Part shown: positions 34,518 to 42,605 of the stretch, one piece after another
Layout: every line of letters begins with the position of its first letter
How positions within the stretch are numbered: position 1 is the stretch's first letter
DNA from: Gaiellasilicea sp963829845
GTDB lineage: Bacteria; Actinomycetota; Thermoleophilia; Gaiellales; Gaiellaceae
DNA: 48,014 nucleotides
Direction of reading: 5' to 3'
Assembly (NCBI GenBank): GCA_963829845.1
Contig: CAWHKD010000004.1
Coordinates: 1-48,014 of the forward strand
The notes under the pieces: generated by a model
What the model was told of the DNA's origin: nothing
The model's database searches: none
What the model saw: only the letters and a program-made list of their open reading frames with translations
Position numbers and translations under genes: made by a program

Positions 34518-34546
34518 GTTCAGGATCCGCTCAGCGGATCCTGAAC
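34518..34546. terminator. Perfect 14-bp inverted repeat between convergent genes
   Basis: GTTCAGGATCCGCT and AGCGGATCCTGAAC flank one C (34532). It covers the TGA of the DUF2237 gene (34520-34522) and lies 38 bases after the SWIM gene stop, so it can end both transcripts. No T run follows. Confidence 0.72.
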
Positions 34547-34918
34547 CTGCGCGGTGAGCAAGGCCTCGATGGGAATGACGTCGAGCGCACGCACGTGTGT
34601 GGCGCCGAGCACCACCGGCGGCGCGACGCCGGCCTCGTCGGCCTCGAGCCAGCGCGACGCGCAGACGCACCAGCGGTCACCGGGCTCAAGGCCCTCGAAG
34701 CCCCACTCCGGCCGCGGGGTCGAGAGATCGTTCCCGGCCGCCCGGCTGAAGACCAGGAACTCCTCCGTCATCACCGCACAGACCGTATGGCTCCCGAGAT
34801 CCTCCGGCCCGGTCGCGCAGCAGCCGTCACGGAAGAAGCCGGTCAGCGGCGCCGCCGAACACGGCAGGAGCTCGCCGCCGACGACATTGACGTCCGGATC
34901 GCGGCCGTGAGCGCTCAC
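34520..34918 (-). CDS. DUF2237 family protein
   Basis: 132 residues from GTG 34918, overlapping the SDR stop. The family motifs are all present: VNVVGGELLPCSAAPLTGFF, RDGCCATGPEDLGSHTVCAV, MTEEFLVFSRAAGNDLSTP, and EPGDRWCVCASRWLEADEAG. The cysteines (CC and CVC) may bind metal. No function is established for DUF2237. The last residues (QDPLSGS) are encoded by the left arm and loop of the terminator palindrome, so the C-terminal tail is constrained by that structure. It is cotranscribed with the SDR and methyltransferase genes upstream. Confidence 0.9.
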   Translation of the reverse strand: MSAHGRDPDVNVVGGELLPCSAAPLTGFFRDGCCATGPEDLGSHTVCAVMTEEFLVFSRAAGNDLSTPRPEWGFEGLEPGDRWCVCASRWLEADEAGVAPPVVLGATHVRALDVIPIEALLTAQVQDPLSGS

Positions 34919-36438
34919 CAGTCCGTTGGCTTGTAGTCCTTCAGGAACTGGCCCCAGACGTGCTCGCCCGTGTTGAAGCCGTCGATGATCGGATCGACGA
35001 TCCGCGCGGCGCCGTCGACGATGTCGAGCGGCGGCCGGAAGCCGTGCTCGGCCGTCTTCCGGTCCGCAACGTGAACCGGATCCTCGTCGGTGACCCAGCC
35101 GGTGTCGACGCTGTTCATGTGGATCCCGTCGGAGTGGTAGTCGGCGGCGGAGGTCCTGGTCATCATGTTCAGCGCCGCCTTGGCCATGTTCGTGTGCGGG
35201 TGCCGCGTCGTCTTGAAGCGGCGGTAGAACTGCCCCTCGACCGCGGAGACGTTGACGATGTGCTTGTCTCGTTCTGGGGTCGCGAGCATGAGCGGTTTCA
35301 GGCGCGCGTTCAGCACGAAGGGCGCGATCGCGTTGACGAGCTGGGTCTCCAGCAGCTCGACCGACGAGACCTCGGCGAGGACGAGCCGCCACGAGTTGCG
35401 CTCGCGCAGGTCGACCTGCTGCAGGTCCGCGTCGAGCCGGCCCTCCGGGAAGAGGTCGCTCTGCGACTCGAGGTCCTCCGGCAGCAGCGGCACCTGCGAG
35501 AGCTCAGCCGAGCGCGTGACGCCCACGAGCGACTGCGCTCCGCCGTTCGGTGCCGCGGGCAGCATCTCGGTCCGGCGCAGCCCCTCGTAGGCGCCGAGCA
35601 GGCCGCGCACGTGCGCCGGCATCGACTCCTCCGAGGCCGTCTCCGCCTCGAGCATGTGGCGATAGAACTCGGCCGGCCGCCGCACGGTCTGGCAGGCGTT
35701 GTTGACGATGAAGTCGAGCCGATCGCGCGTCGAGCTCAGGTGGGTGCAGAACGACTCGACACTCGGCGTGTGCCGGAGATCGAGTCCGAAGACCTCGAGC
35801 CGGTCGCCCCAGTCCTCGAAGTCCGGCTCGGTCGCGTAGCGCGACGCCGCGTCGCGCGGAAAGCGAGTCGTCACGATCAACTCCGCGCCCGCGCGGAGCA
35901 GCTTGATCCCCGCCTGGTAGCCGATCTTCACGCGGCCGCCGGTCAGGAGCGCGACCCGGCCGCTCAGGTCAGCGGTCTCCGTGCGCTTGCGGAAGTTGAA
36001 CGCCGCGCACGACGGACAGAGCTGGTCGTAGAACGGATGGATGTCCTGGTAGCGCTCCTTGCAGACGTAGCAGTGCTGCGGCTCGACTACCTCGCGGAAC
36101 TCCGCCTCGTCGACGTCGATCTGCTCGAACTCCTTTGGGACGTACACGTTCGGCGTCGTGAACACGGGCTTCGCCCGGTGGAGGCGGATCTCCGTCTTGG
36201 CGAGCACGTCCTCGTCTCGGCCGAGCCGGGCCGCCTTCTTCTCGCGCCGCACGACCTTGTTGAACCGCCGTCGCTGAACGACGTCGGGGTTGTGCACGTC
36301 CCCCGCGGCCGCGAGCAGCCGCGTCCGCTCCTCGAGCGGCAACTCCTTCAGCAGACCTCGGTCGGCGACGATCTCTTCGAGCACGTCGGCGACCGCCTTC
36401 AGGCGCTCGGCGACCCCGTTCTCCTCATGCGCGTCCAC
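34915..36438 (-). CDS. SDR-family oxidoreductase with N-terminal zinc-ribbon extension
   Basis: 507 residues. The first about 155 residues are not SDR: a helical part (RLKAVADVLEEIVADRGLLK) and a zinc-ribbon-like CxxC...CxxC (HCYVCKERYQD then QLCPSCAAFNFRKR). After that the SDR fold begins with GRVALLTGGRVKIGYQAGIK (cofactor motif T-G-G-R-V-K-I-G), DFIVNNACQTVRR (NNA motif), and the active-site region HIVNVSAVEGQFYRR followed by HPHTNMAKAALNMM, where tyrosine of the usual YxxxK is replaced by a HTNMAK segment. The catalytic tyrosine is therefore not evident, so redox activity is uncertain. It overlaps the methyltransferase gene by 14 bases and the DUF2237 gene by 4, making a three-gene operon. 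Confidence 0.85.
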   Translation of the reverse strand: MDAHEENGVAERLKAVADVLEEIVADRGLLKELPLEERTRLLAAAGDVHNPDVVQRRRFNKVVRREKKAARLGRDEDVLAKTEIRLHRAKPVFTTPNVYVPKEFEQIDVDEAEFREVVEPQHCYVCKERYQDIHPFYDQLCPSCAAFNFRKRTETADLSGRVALLTGGRVKIGYQAGIKLLRAGAELIVTTRFPRDAASRYATEPDFEDWGDRLEVFGLDLRHTPSVESFCTHLSSTRDRLDFIVNNACQTVRRPAEFYRHMLEAETASEESMPAHVRGLLGAYEGLRRTEMLPAAPNGGAQSLVGVTRSAELSQVPLLPEDLESQSDLFPEGRLDADLQQVDLRERNSWRLVLAEVSSVELLETQLVNAIAPFVLNARLKPLMLATPERDKHIVNVSAVEGQFYRRFKTTRHPHTNMAKAALNMMTRTSAADYHSDGIHMNSVDTGWVTDEDPVHVADRKTAEHGFRPPLDIVDGAARIVDPIIDGFNTGEHVWGQFLKDYKPTDW

Positions 36439-37246
36439 CCGCGGAGGGTAGCTCCGCCGGCTTGCGCGCCGTGTAGACGAGAAAGTCGTCGGCGGCGGTC
36501 GGCTCCGCGTCCGTCAGCGCCGCTCGCACGGTGACGTCGACGAAGCCGGTGCGTTCGAGCATCAGCACGATCTCGTCCTTGAAGTAGTGCGTCAGCGTCA
36601 GCAGGTGCTCGTCCTCGGCGACGAGCTCGCCGTCGCGCCACATGAAGGCCTGCATCTCCATCGCCATTCGCTGCTCGAGCGGGTCGAGCTCGAGCACGCG
36701 CGAGCGCAGTTCGTACTCGGCCCCGTCCGAGCCGGTGCGCCGCTCGCCCGGCGCCCGGCGCGGCCTCGGCAAGGTCGCACGCCCTTCGCTCTGCCAGTAG
36801 TGCCACCCGTTGCCGTCGGCGTACGGGACCTCGTTGTCGAGCACGAAGGTGCCGCCTGGCTCGAGGTGGTCGTAGACGCGCCGGAACGCCTCCATGTCCT
36901 CGGCGCGGGTGCTGCCGACCCCCAGAGCGCCGCACATGAAGACGGTGCGGTATCGCCGCGGCAGGTCGAGCTCGTGCTTCGGCTGGACGTACAAGCTGGG
37001 CTCGAGCCCCTCCCGCTCCGCGGCCTCGCGGCAGAGCGCGATCATGTCCGCGGAGACGTCGGCGCCGTCGACGTCGAGACCGTCGCGGAGATAGGGCAGC
37101 AGCAGCCTGCCGGTTCCGCAGGCGAGGTCGAGTGCGGGCTGGCCCGCCTCGACGTAGCGCCGGAAGTAGTCGATCTCGGGGCCGGACGTGTTGAACTCGG
37201 CCCACCAGCGCGCGGTGACGCCGTAGTGCCAGGTCGGAGCGGTCAT
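36425..37246 (-). CDS. Class I SAM-dependent methyltransferase
   Basis: 273 residues from ATG 37246, with AGGAGG eight bases upstream. Motif I is ALDLACGTGRLLLPYLRDGL (about residues 38-57). The acidic end of strand 2 (VDGADVSADMIALCREAAER) and motif IV-like VFMCGALGVGSTRAEDMEAF are in order. A proline-poor, arginine-rich insert and a C-terminal beta part (LTLTHYFKDEIVLMLERTGF) follow. Substrate unknown; it is of the small-molecule type rather than rRNA. First gene of the operon with the SDR and DUF2237 genes. Confidence 0.88.
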   Translation of the reverse strand: MTAPTWHYGVTARWWAEFNTSGPEIDYFRRYVEAGQPALDLACGTGRLLLPYLRDGLDVDGADVSADMIALCREAAEREGLEPSLYVQPKHELDLPRRYRTVFMCGALGVGSTRAEDMEAFRRVYDHLEPGGTFVLDNEVPYADGNGWHYWQSEGRATLPRPRRAPGERRTGSDGAEYELRSRVLELDPLEQRMAMEMQAFMWRDGELVAEDEHLLTLTHYFKDEIVLMLERTGFVDVTVRAALTDAEPTAADDFLVYTARKPAELPSAGGRA

Positions 37247-37421
37247 GCTGAGAGCCTCCTCGGGTACGTGAGAGAGCCGCGGCGGGCGCGGCGGAGACAG
37301 GTCACGAGGCGAGGGACTTACACGAGCACGACTATGCGCCTCGCGCAGGCCGAACGCAAGTGGTTTGACGCCTCTCTCCATCCGGAAGGCTGGTCCCGAA
37401 CCCGAGGAAGGGAGCCACCGG

Positions 37422-37715
37422 ATGAGCACCACCGCGATCGTCGTGATCGTGATCGCCGTCATCGTCGTCCTCGTCGTCGGCGCGTACATCCTCCGGCAAC
37501 GCCAGGCGCGGCAGCTCGAGGAGCGGCGGCTCGAAGCGGACGAGCAGCGCAGCCTGGCCGACACAAAAGCCCGGGAGGCACAGCAGGCCCGTCTCGCCGC
37601 CGAGGAGCAGGCCGAGCGCGCCCGCGCCCGGGAGAACGAGGCGCAGAGCCTCCGACAGCAAGCCGACGAGGTCGACCCGGACGTCGAGGCCGCCGAAGAG
37701 AAGGAGAAGGTCTAA
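37422..37715 (+). CDS. Small single-helix membrane protein with coiled-coil tail
   Basis: 97 residues from ATG 37422 (GGAAGGGAG about nine bases before). One N-terminal helix, TTAIVVIVIAVIVVLVVGAY, is followed by a highly charged alpha-helical tail rich in Q, R, E and A (RQARQLEERRLEADEQR and ARLAAEEQAERARARENEAQ), typical of coiled coils. An acidic C-terminus (EVDPDVEAAEEKEKV) ends the protein. It is likely anchored in the membrane with the tail in the cytoplasm. No family function is known to me. Confidence 0.82.
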   Translation: MSTTAIVVIVIAVIVVLVVGAYILRQRQARQLEERRLEADEQRSLADTKAREAQQARLAAEEQAERARARENEAQSLRQQADEVDPDVEAAEEKEKV

Positions 37716-37753
37716 CCGGCTAGCCGCGTCGGCGGATCTGCCAGGCTGTCGCT

Positions 37754-39031
37754 GTGAGCCGCGTCACGGTCGACAAAGCCACGGGAGCGCTTCGCGTGGC
37801 GGGCGCGAAGGCGTTCCCGCTCGGCTTGTCGAACCCGCCGCCGCTCGACGGGAAAGCGCCGAACGGCACCGACGGGCTCAAGGAGGTCGCCGCCGCCGGC
37901 GCCACCTTCATCCGCACCGGGCGCGGCGACTGGGGACCCGGCCGGATCGAGGAGCAGCTCGCTACCGAGCGCGCTGTCCTCGACGCGGCGGCAGCGAACG
38001 GCCTCCACTGCTGGCTCTACCTCGGCGAGCTGCCCGACTTGCCGGCGCGGGCAGCGGGGACGCAGGCCTCGACGCGCGAGCAGATGCTCGCCCGCGTGGC
38101 GGCGACGTTCAAGGACCATCCGGGCCTCGGCGCGTACAAGGGTGTCGACGAGCCGCGCAATCCGTTTCGAGGCGAGCAATGGATCCGCCCGGCCGGGCTC
38201 GTGCGGGCTGCCCAGCGGCTGAAGGCGCTCGACCCGCAGCATCCGCTCGTGATCATCCAGGCACCGCGGAGCACCGTCGCGCAGCTGTCGCCGTACCGTC
38301 CCGCCTTCGACATCACCGGCGCCGACATCTTCCCGCTCGCCTACCCGCCCGGCGAGCACTCGGATCTCGGCAACAAGGACATCAGCGTCGTCGGCGACGT
38401 GACGCGGAAGATGGTTCGGGCCGCCGGCGGCAAGCCCGTCTGGATGACGCTCCAGATCGCGTGGAGCGGGACCGTGACGTCCACGCGCAAGCCGAACGTG
38501 GTTCCGCGCTTCCCGACGTTGCACGACCTCCGCTTCATGGCCTACCAGGCGATCATCGGCGGCGCACGCGGATTGATGTTCTTCGGCGGCCACCTGACGC
38601 AGGCCTCCCGCCCCGCCGACGCCGAGGCGGGCTGGAACTGGACGTTCTGGGTGCAAGTGCTGCAGCCGCTCTTCCAGGAGCTCTCGTCGACGGCGGTGGC
38701 GCCGGCGCTCGTGGCGGCGGACGCGAAGCCCCAGGTCAAGTCGGCCGCCAAGGATGTCGAGGTACTGACACGCCGGGATGGGCGCTTCCTGTATGTGCTC
38801 GCGGTCCGGCGTGGCGGTGCGACGAGCCGGGTCGGGTTCACCGGGCTGCCGAAGAAGCAGAACGGGCGCCCGCTCACCGGCGGGCAGGTCCTGTTCGAGT
38901 ACGCCCAGGAGCCGCCCCCGCCGCCGATCGGCGCCGGCCGCCAGGTGTTCCGGTCGGTGAGCGTCGCGGCCGGCGCCTTCCGCGACTGGCTCGGCCCCCA
39001 CGACGCCCGCGTCTACCGTTTTTCGCTCTGA
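37754..39031 (+). CDS. TIM-barrel-like glycoside hydrolase-type protein of unknown function
   Basis: 425 residues from GTG 37754. Motifs typical of glycosidase-like barrels occur along the chain: FPLGLSNPPP, GATFIRTGRGDWGPG, CWLYLGELPDLPAR, GLGAYKGVDEPRNPF with a strand-end glutamate, DITGADIFPLAYPPGEH, and KPVWMTLQIAWSG. The end (about residues 330-425) looks like a beta-sandwich. No signal peptide is visible, so the site of action is unclear. Family assignment is tentative; the fold is inferred from the pattern of strand-end acidic and aromatic residues. The stop overlaps the next start (TGATG), coupling it to tag. Confidence 0.65.
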   Translation: MSRVTVDKATGALRVAGAKAFPLGLSNPPPLDGKAPNGTDGLKEVAAAGATFIRTGRGDWGPGRIEEQLATERAVLDAAAANGLHCWLYLGELPDLPARAAGTQASTREQMLARVAATFKDHPGLGAYKGVDEPRNPFRGEQWIRPAGLVRAAQRLKALDPQHPLVIIQAPRSTVAQLSPYRPAFDITGADIFPLAYPPGEHSDLGNKDISVVGDVTRKMVRAAGGKPVWMTLQIAWSGTVTSTRKPNVVPRFPTLHDLRFMAYQAIIGGARGLMFFGGHLTQASRPADAEAGWNWTFWVQVLQPLFQELSSTAVAPALVAADAKPQVKSAAKDVEVLTRRDGRFLYVLAVRRGGATSRVGFTGLPKKQNGRPLTGGQVLFEYAQEPPPPPIGAGRQVFRSVSVAAGAFRDWLGPHDARVYRFSL

Positions 39032-39582
39032 TGAACCGCTGCGCCTGGGTGCCGCTCGACGACCCGCTTTACATCGCCTACCACGACGAGGAGTGGGGCT
39101 TCCCCGTCCGCGACGAGCGGACGCTGTTCGAGTTGCTGAACCTGGAGGGCGCGCAGGCGGGTCTCTCCTGGTCGACGATCCTGCGCAAGCGCGAGGGCTA
39201 CCGGAGCGCCTTCGCCGACTGGGACATCGACGCGATCGCGGGCTTCGGCGAGCGAGACGTCGAGCGGCTGGTCGGTGACGCGGCGATCGTGCGTCACCGC
39301 GGGAAGATCGAGGCGGTGATCAACAACGCCCGGGCGACGCGTGAGCTCGACGTGCCGCTCGCCGAGCTGCTCTGGTCGTTCGTCGGCGGGGAGCCGAGGC
39401 TGAACGCCTGGCGGACGGTCGCCGAGGTGCCCGCCCAGACGGTCGAGTCGCAGGCCATGAGCAAGGAGCTGAAGCGGCGCGGCTACCGCTTCACCGGCCC
39501 GACGACCTGCTACGCGTTCATGCAGTCTGCCGGGCTCGTCGACGACCACACACTGGACTGTTTCAGGCGAGCGCCGACCTGA
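39031..39582 (+). CDS. tag: DNA-3-methyladenine glycosylase I
   Basis: 183 residues. It removes 3-methyladenine from alkylated DNA. Signatures are C4 (MNRCAWVP) and H18 (YIAYHDEEWG), with H173 and C177 (DDHTLDCFRR), forming the zinc site of Tag enzymes. The catalytic region LLNLEGAQAGLSWSTIL includes E39, matching Glu38 of E. coli Tag. Length is close to the E. coli protein (187). It begins at an ATG overlapping the preceding stop, and its end overlaps a convergent gene by 20 bases. Confidence 0.95.
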   Translation: MNRCAWVPLDDPLYIAYHDEEWGFPVRDERTLFELLNLEGAQAGLSWSTILRKREGYRSAFADWDIDAIAGFGERDVERLVGDAAIVRHRGKIEAVINNARATRELDVPLAELLWSFVGGEPRLNAWRTVAEVPAQTVESQAMSKELKRRGYRFTGPTTCYAFMQSAGLVDDHTLDCFRRAPT

Positions 39583-39979
39583 TCTTCTCGACGGCTGCGG
39601 CCTCGGCGTCGTCGCCCCCGCCCGCAGCCTTCCCTACCGCCTGGGCCACCTCGAGCACGAACGACTTGTACGCGTCGACCTCGTCCGGCGCCTTCGCTTC
39701 GAGCGTCGCCACCGCCGACCGGAGCGCCTCGAGCGCTTCCGACTCGATCGCTTCCGGCGAGCTCTTCGCCCCGAAGCCCATCCCGCGCTCACCCGAGAGC
39801 TCACGCACCAGCTGGCTCGACCCGGAGCGGCCGCCCGCGAGGTGCTTCGCGAGCGAGCCCGCCTCCTTGAAGCTGTCGAAGAAGCTGCGGTCGCTGACCG
39901 AGACGAGCAGACCCGCCCCCGTCGCGCCCTTGCGCAGCTGATCCCACTCCTGCTCAGTGAAATCGGATTTCTGTGCCAT
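39563..39979 (-). CDS. Conserved hypothetical acidic helical protein
   Basis: 138 residues. It opens with MAQKSDFTEQEWDQLRKGAT and proceeds through SVSDRSFFDSFKEAGSLAKH to a long helical end (VDAYKSFVLEVAQAVGKAAG). The opening resembles soluble TerB-like or DUF-type proteins in actinobacteria, but I cannot name a family with confidence. No membrane segments or catalytic motif. The 3' end overlaps tag on the other strand. Confidence 0.75.
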   Translation of the reverse strand: MAQKSDFTEQEWDQLRKGATGAGLLVSVSDRSFFDSFKEAGSLAKHLAGGRSGSSQLVRELSGERGMGFGAKSSPEAIESEALEALRSAVATLEAKAPDEVDAYKSFVLEVAQAVGKAAGGGDDAEAAAVEKIRSALA

Positions 39980-40035
39980 CGGGCCTCCCCCGGTCGAGGC
40001 GACGGACGTCGCCAGGGGATTCTTCCAGCCCCGCC

Positions 40036-41769
40036 CTATCTGAACCCTGGCGCTGTGAACGGGAGCAGGTCGTCCAGGGTCAGCGGCGCCGGCGTGGGCA
40101 GGCGGTCATCGGCGCAGACGGCCTCGGCGAGTGCGCGCTCCTCCGCTTTCGCGAGCCAGTTCTCATACGCCGCGACGCGCGCGAAGCGATTCAGCGAGGA
40201 CTCGATCGCCGTCCGCGCGTCCGGCAGCGGAATCGTCCCGAGAAAGACCGTGTCGCCGAGCGGCATCACCCGGATCTGCCCCTGCAACGTGCGGACGCGG
40301 CCCGGACGGGCCAGGTCGAATATGCGCGCCGGCGCGAAGGTCTCGACCGCGATCCCACGCGTCTTGCCGCCGAGCCAGGCAACGGGACGCGGTGTCTCGA
40401 CGAGCCGCGCTCGCAGTCCCGAGTACGTGCCGTGGAACTCCGTCACCTCGGCACCTGTGGGACGGCGGGAGAAAAAGCGCGCCCGGACGGCGTCGCGCCT
40501 GAGCTCGTCCAGCAGCAGGCCGCGCGCCGCGACCCGCGTCAGACGGATCCGCCGCAGCGCAGCCAGGTACGACGCCTCGCTGCCGTTGAAGTGATCGTCG
40601 ACGAAGGCGAGCTCCGCCGCCAGCACCGCCCGCGCATCAAGCTCGACCTCCTGTTGGAGGACGAGCCGCTCGAGTACGACGCTGGCGGCGATGTCCCGGT
40701 CGCCGATCGCCCTCGCCAGCGGATCGACCGCGCTCTTCCGGATCTCGCCTGCGGGGAGAGCGCAGACGACCCCGGCCCCCAGCTGCTCGAGCTGCCCGAT
40801 CGTCAGCGACGCGTTCATCGCGGGACCGGCGGCGCCAGGCCCGCTGCAGAGGCTCTGGTCGCGCACCCAGAGATAGACGCAGACGGCTTCGCCCTTGTCC
40901 GGGTCGATCCCCGCCTGGCTGAACGTGGCCCAGCCCCAGGACCAGATCGAGTGCGTCCGCAGCTCGTTCGTCACCCGCCTGGCGGCGAGCGCCTGCAGCT
41001 TCACGATCTCGAGCCACTTCGCTCGCGGTTGCAGCCCCTCGCGGCCGCCCGTGCCGGGCGCGGACTGGAACTGGAGCTCGAGCGCGACCCGGCTTGCCGG
41101 GATCCCGATCTCGGTGAACTTGCGCACGAGCGCGCGCATGCCGCTGCGCATCGCCCGACTCGCCCGCACCGGCCCGAGCGCGTGCAGCTGCGGCACGTTC
41201 GGCGCGGTGAAGAACACCTGCCGGATCAGGAGCGCCGACACGGCCAGGTCACGCCACCACTGTGCCGCCTCGCCGCCGGTGTAGGGCGGGTTCGCGATCG
41301 TGACCGCGGGGAACGCCCCGCGCTCTTTCAGGCGCCGGACGAGCGCGAGCGTGTTCGCCCGATACTGCGCCGTCGTTGTCGTCCACGGCGTCGGCGTCTG
41401 AGCGCCGAAGAGCTCGTTCAATGCGATCCATGGCGTCTGGCAGCCCGTCACCGAGACGGCGAAGTCGTAGAGCCGGTCGGCGCGCTCCCTGACCAGCGCC
41501 GGATCGGCAGGCACCGTCGGCGTGCCGACGCGGTTGTTGAAGTTGAGGTCGAAGAAGACGGTTGCGGCGCCGTTCTGCCGCGCCTCGGCGGGCTTGACCG
41601 TGCCGGACGTGAACGCGAGCGTCAGCCCCGGCTTCTGCGGCAGCGGCGCGTCGTGGCCCGCGAAGTCGACCCAGAGCGGATTGGAGTCCGGGATCCCGCA
41701 TTCGCGTGCGAGCGCGCTGCCCGGCGCGATCAGCGCAAGGACGACAGCGATGACAATGGCGCGGCGCAC
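40036..41769 (-). CDS. Secreted protein of unknown function, large
   Basis: 577 residues with a signal peptide (MRRAIVIAVVLALIAPGSAL ending ALA-RECG), so it is exported. The mature protein starts ECGIPDSNPLWVDFAGHDAP and has FNNRVGTPTVPADPAL, TPWIALNELFGAQTPTPW and AVTIANPPYTGGEAAQWW in order; the middle could be a barrel-type fold. The C-terminal half is helical and arginine-rich. I do not recognise a family beyond hypothetical secreted proteins of soil actinobacteria. Only a few cysteines. Likely cotranscribed after the secreted protein gene upstream at 41826, if the hairpin between them is not a full stop. Confidence 0.78.
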   Translation of the reverse strand: MRRAIVIAVVLALIAPGSALARECGIPDSNPLWVDFAGHDAPLPQKPGLTLAFTSGTVKPAEARQNGAATVFFDLNFNNRVGTPTVPADPALVRERADRLYDFAVSVTGCQTPWIALNELFGAQTPTPWTTTTAQYRANTLALVRRLKERGAFPAVTIANPPYTGGEAAQWWRDLAVSALLIRQVFFTAPNVPQLHALGPVRASRAMRSGMRALVRKFTEIGIPASRVALELQFQSAPGTGGREGLQPRAKWLEIVKLQALAARRVTNELRTHSIWSWGWATFSQAGIDPDKGEAVCVYLWVRDQSLCSGPGAAGPAMNASLTIGQLEQLGAGVVCALPAGEIRKSAVDPLARAIGDRDIAASVVLERLVLQQEVELDARAVLAAELAFVDDHFNGSEASYLAALRRIRLTRVAARGLLLDELRRDAVRARFFSRRPTGAEVTEFHGTYSGLRARLVETPRPVAWLGGKTRGIAVETFAPARIFDLARPGRVRTLQGQIRVMPLGDTVFLGTIPLPDARTAIESSLNRFARVAAYENWLAKAEERALAEAVCADDRLPTPAPLTLDDLLPFTAPGFR

Positions 41770-41789
41770 GCTCTAGTTGTAGCCGTGAA

Positions 41790-41817
41790 GGCGGCCGGGC
41801 GCGGACGCCCGGCCGCC
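41790..41817. terminator. Hairpin terminator downstream of the secreted protein gene
   Basis: GGCGGCCGGGCG and CGCCCGGCCGCC form 12-bp perfect arms around CGGA. On the minus strand it begins nine bases after the stop at 41826. It lacks a T run, as in other GC-rich terminators here. Confidence 0.7.
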
Positions 41818-41825
41818 GGTTGGTG

Positions 41826-42518
41826 CTATGTCCCAGGCGGAGCGACGGTGATCACGTAGGTGAGCTCACCGGCGAAGCCGAATTCCTCCGACGCAGCCGA
41901 GATGACGATCGTGTGCGTCCCCACCGACAACGGCGAGACGAGCACCCCGATCGCGTCGGCGGCGAAGGTGATCGACGACCCGAGCTCAACGCCGAACGCC
42001 ACTTCCCAGAAGTTGTCCGGAGCGAGCGGGAGCGTGAACGTCCCCGTCTCTGCTCGGTAGGCCTCGAGCGCCTCGTCGTCCAGAGTCTTGCCGTCGACGG
42101 TAAGGCTGGTCTCGACGACATCGAAGGCGCCGTCCGCCTGCGCCAGGCACTCGGCGATCGACTCTCCCGGAAAGATGTCGGGCGAGCAGACCCATTGGAA
42201 GATGGGCACGTACAGCGCCGTCCCGACCGGAATCGTGCACCGCCGTTCGAAGTCACCCTCCAGGCTCGGTGCCGTCTCCAGGAACCACACCTTCCCGGAC
42301 TGGCCGAGGCCGCAGTCCACATCCCCCGCGTCGAGCGCCGGATGCGAGCCGTCCACGACCGGGATTGCGCCGTCGAACAGGAAAAACCGCTTCGCCCAGT
42401 CGCCGAGGCTCGCCCCGTGCGACTTCGCTGCCGGCGGCGCAACGCCGGCGGACACAGCTGTCTGAAACATCAGCGCGCAACAGGCGACGAGCGCCAGCGC
42501 AAGCAGCGCTTTCCTCAC
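41826..42518 (-). CDS. Secreted protein of unknown function
   Basis: 230 residues from GTG 42518. An in-frame ATG lies at 42539, but a strong AAGGAGG stands six bases before the GTG and inside the longer version, so GTG is preferred. The signal peptide is RKALLALALVACCALMFQTA ending VSA. The mature chain has WAKRFFLFDGAIPVVDGSHP, QSGKVWFLETAPSLEGDFER, TALYVPIFQWVCSPDIFPGE, and a beta-rich end (VGTHTIVISAASEEFGFAGE). Similar exported proteins exist in bacteria but without a known role. Single gene, divergent from the DUF1206 gene and closed by the 41790-41817 hairpin. Confidence 0.8.
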   Translation of the reverse strand: MRKALLALALVACCALMFQTAVSAGVAPPAAKSHGASLGDWAKRFFLFDGAIPVVDGSHPALDAGDVDCGLGQSGKVWFLETAPSLEGDFERRCTIPVGTALYVPIFQWVCSPDIFPGESIAECLAQADGAFDVVETSLTVDGKTLDDEALEAYRAETGTFTLPLAPDNFWEVAFGVELGSSITFAADAIGVLVSPLSVGTHTIVISAASEEFGFAGELTYVITVAPPGT

Positions 42519-42605
42519 CAACAACCTCCTTCTCTTCATCCCCGAGTGACGATCTGAACACGGGCTCAGGGGGTTGTCAATGCGCCGATCGGGAACACGT
42601 GGCTG

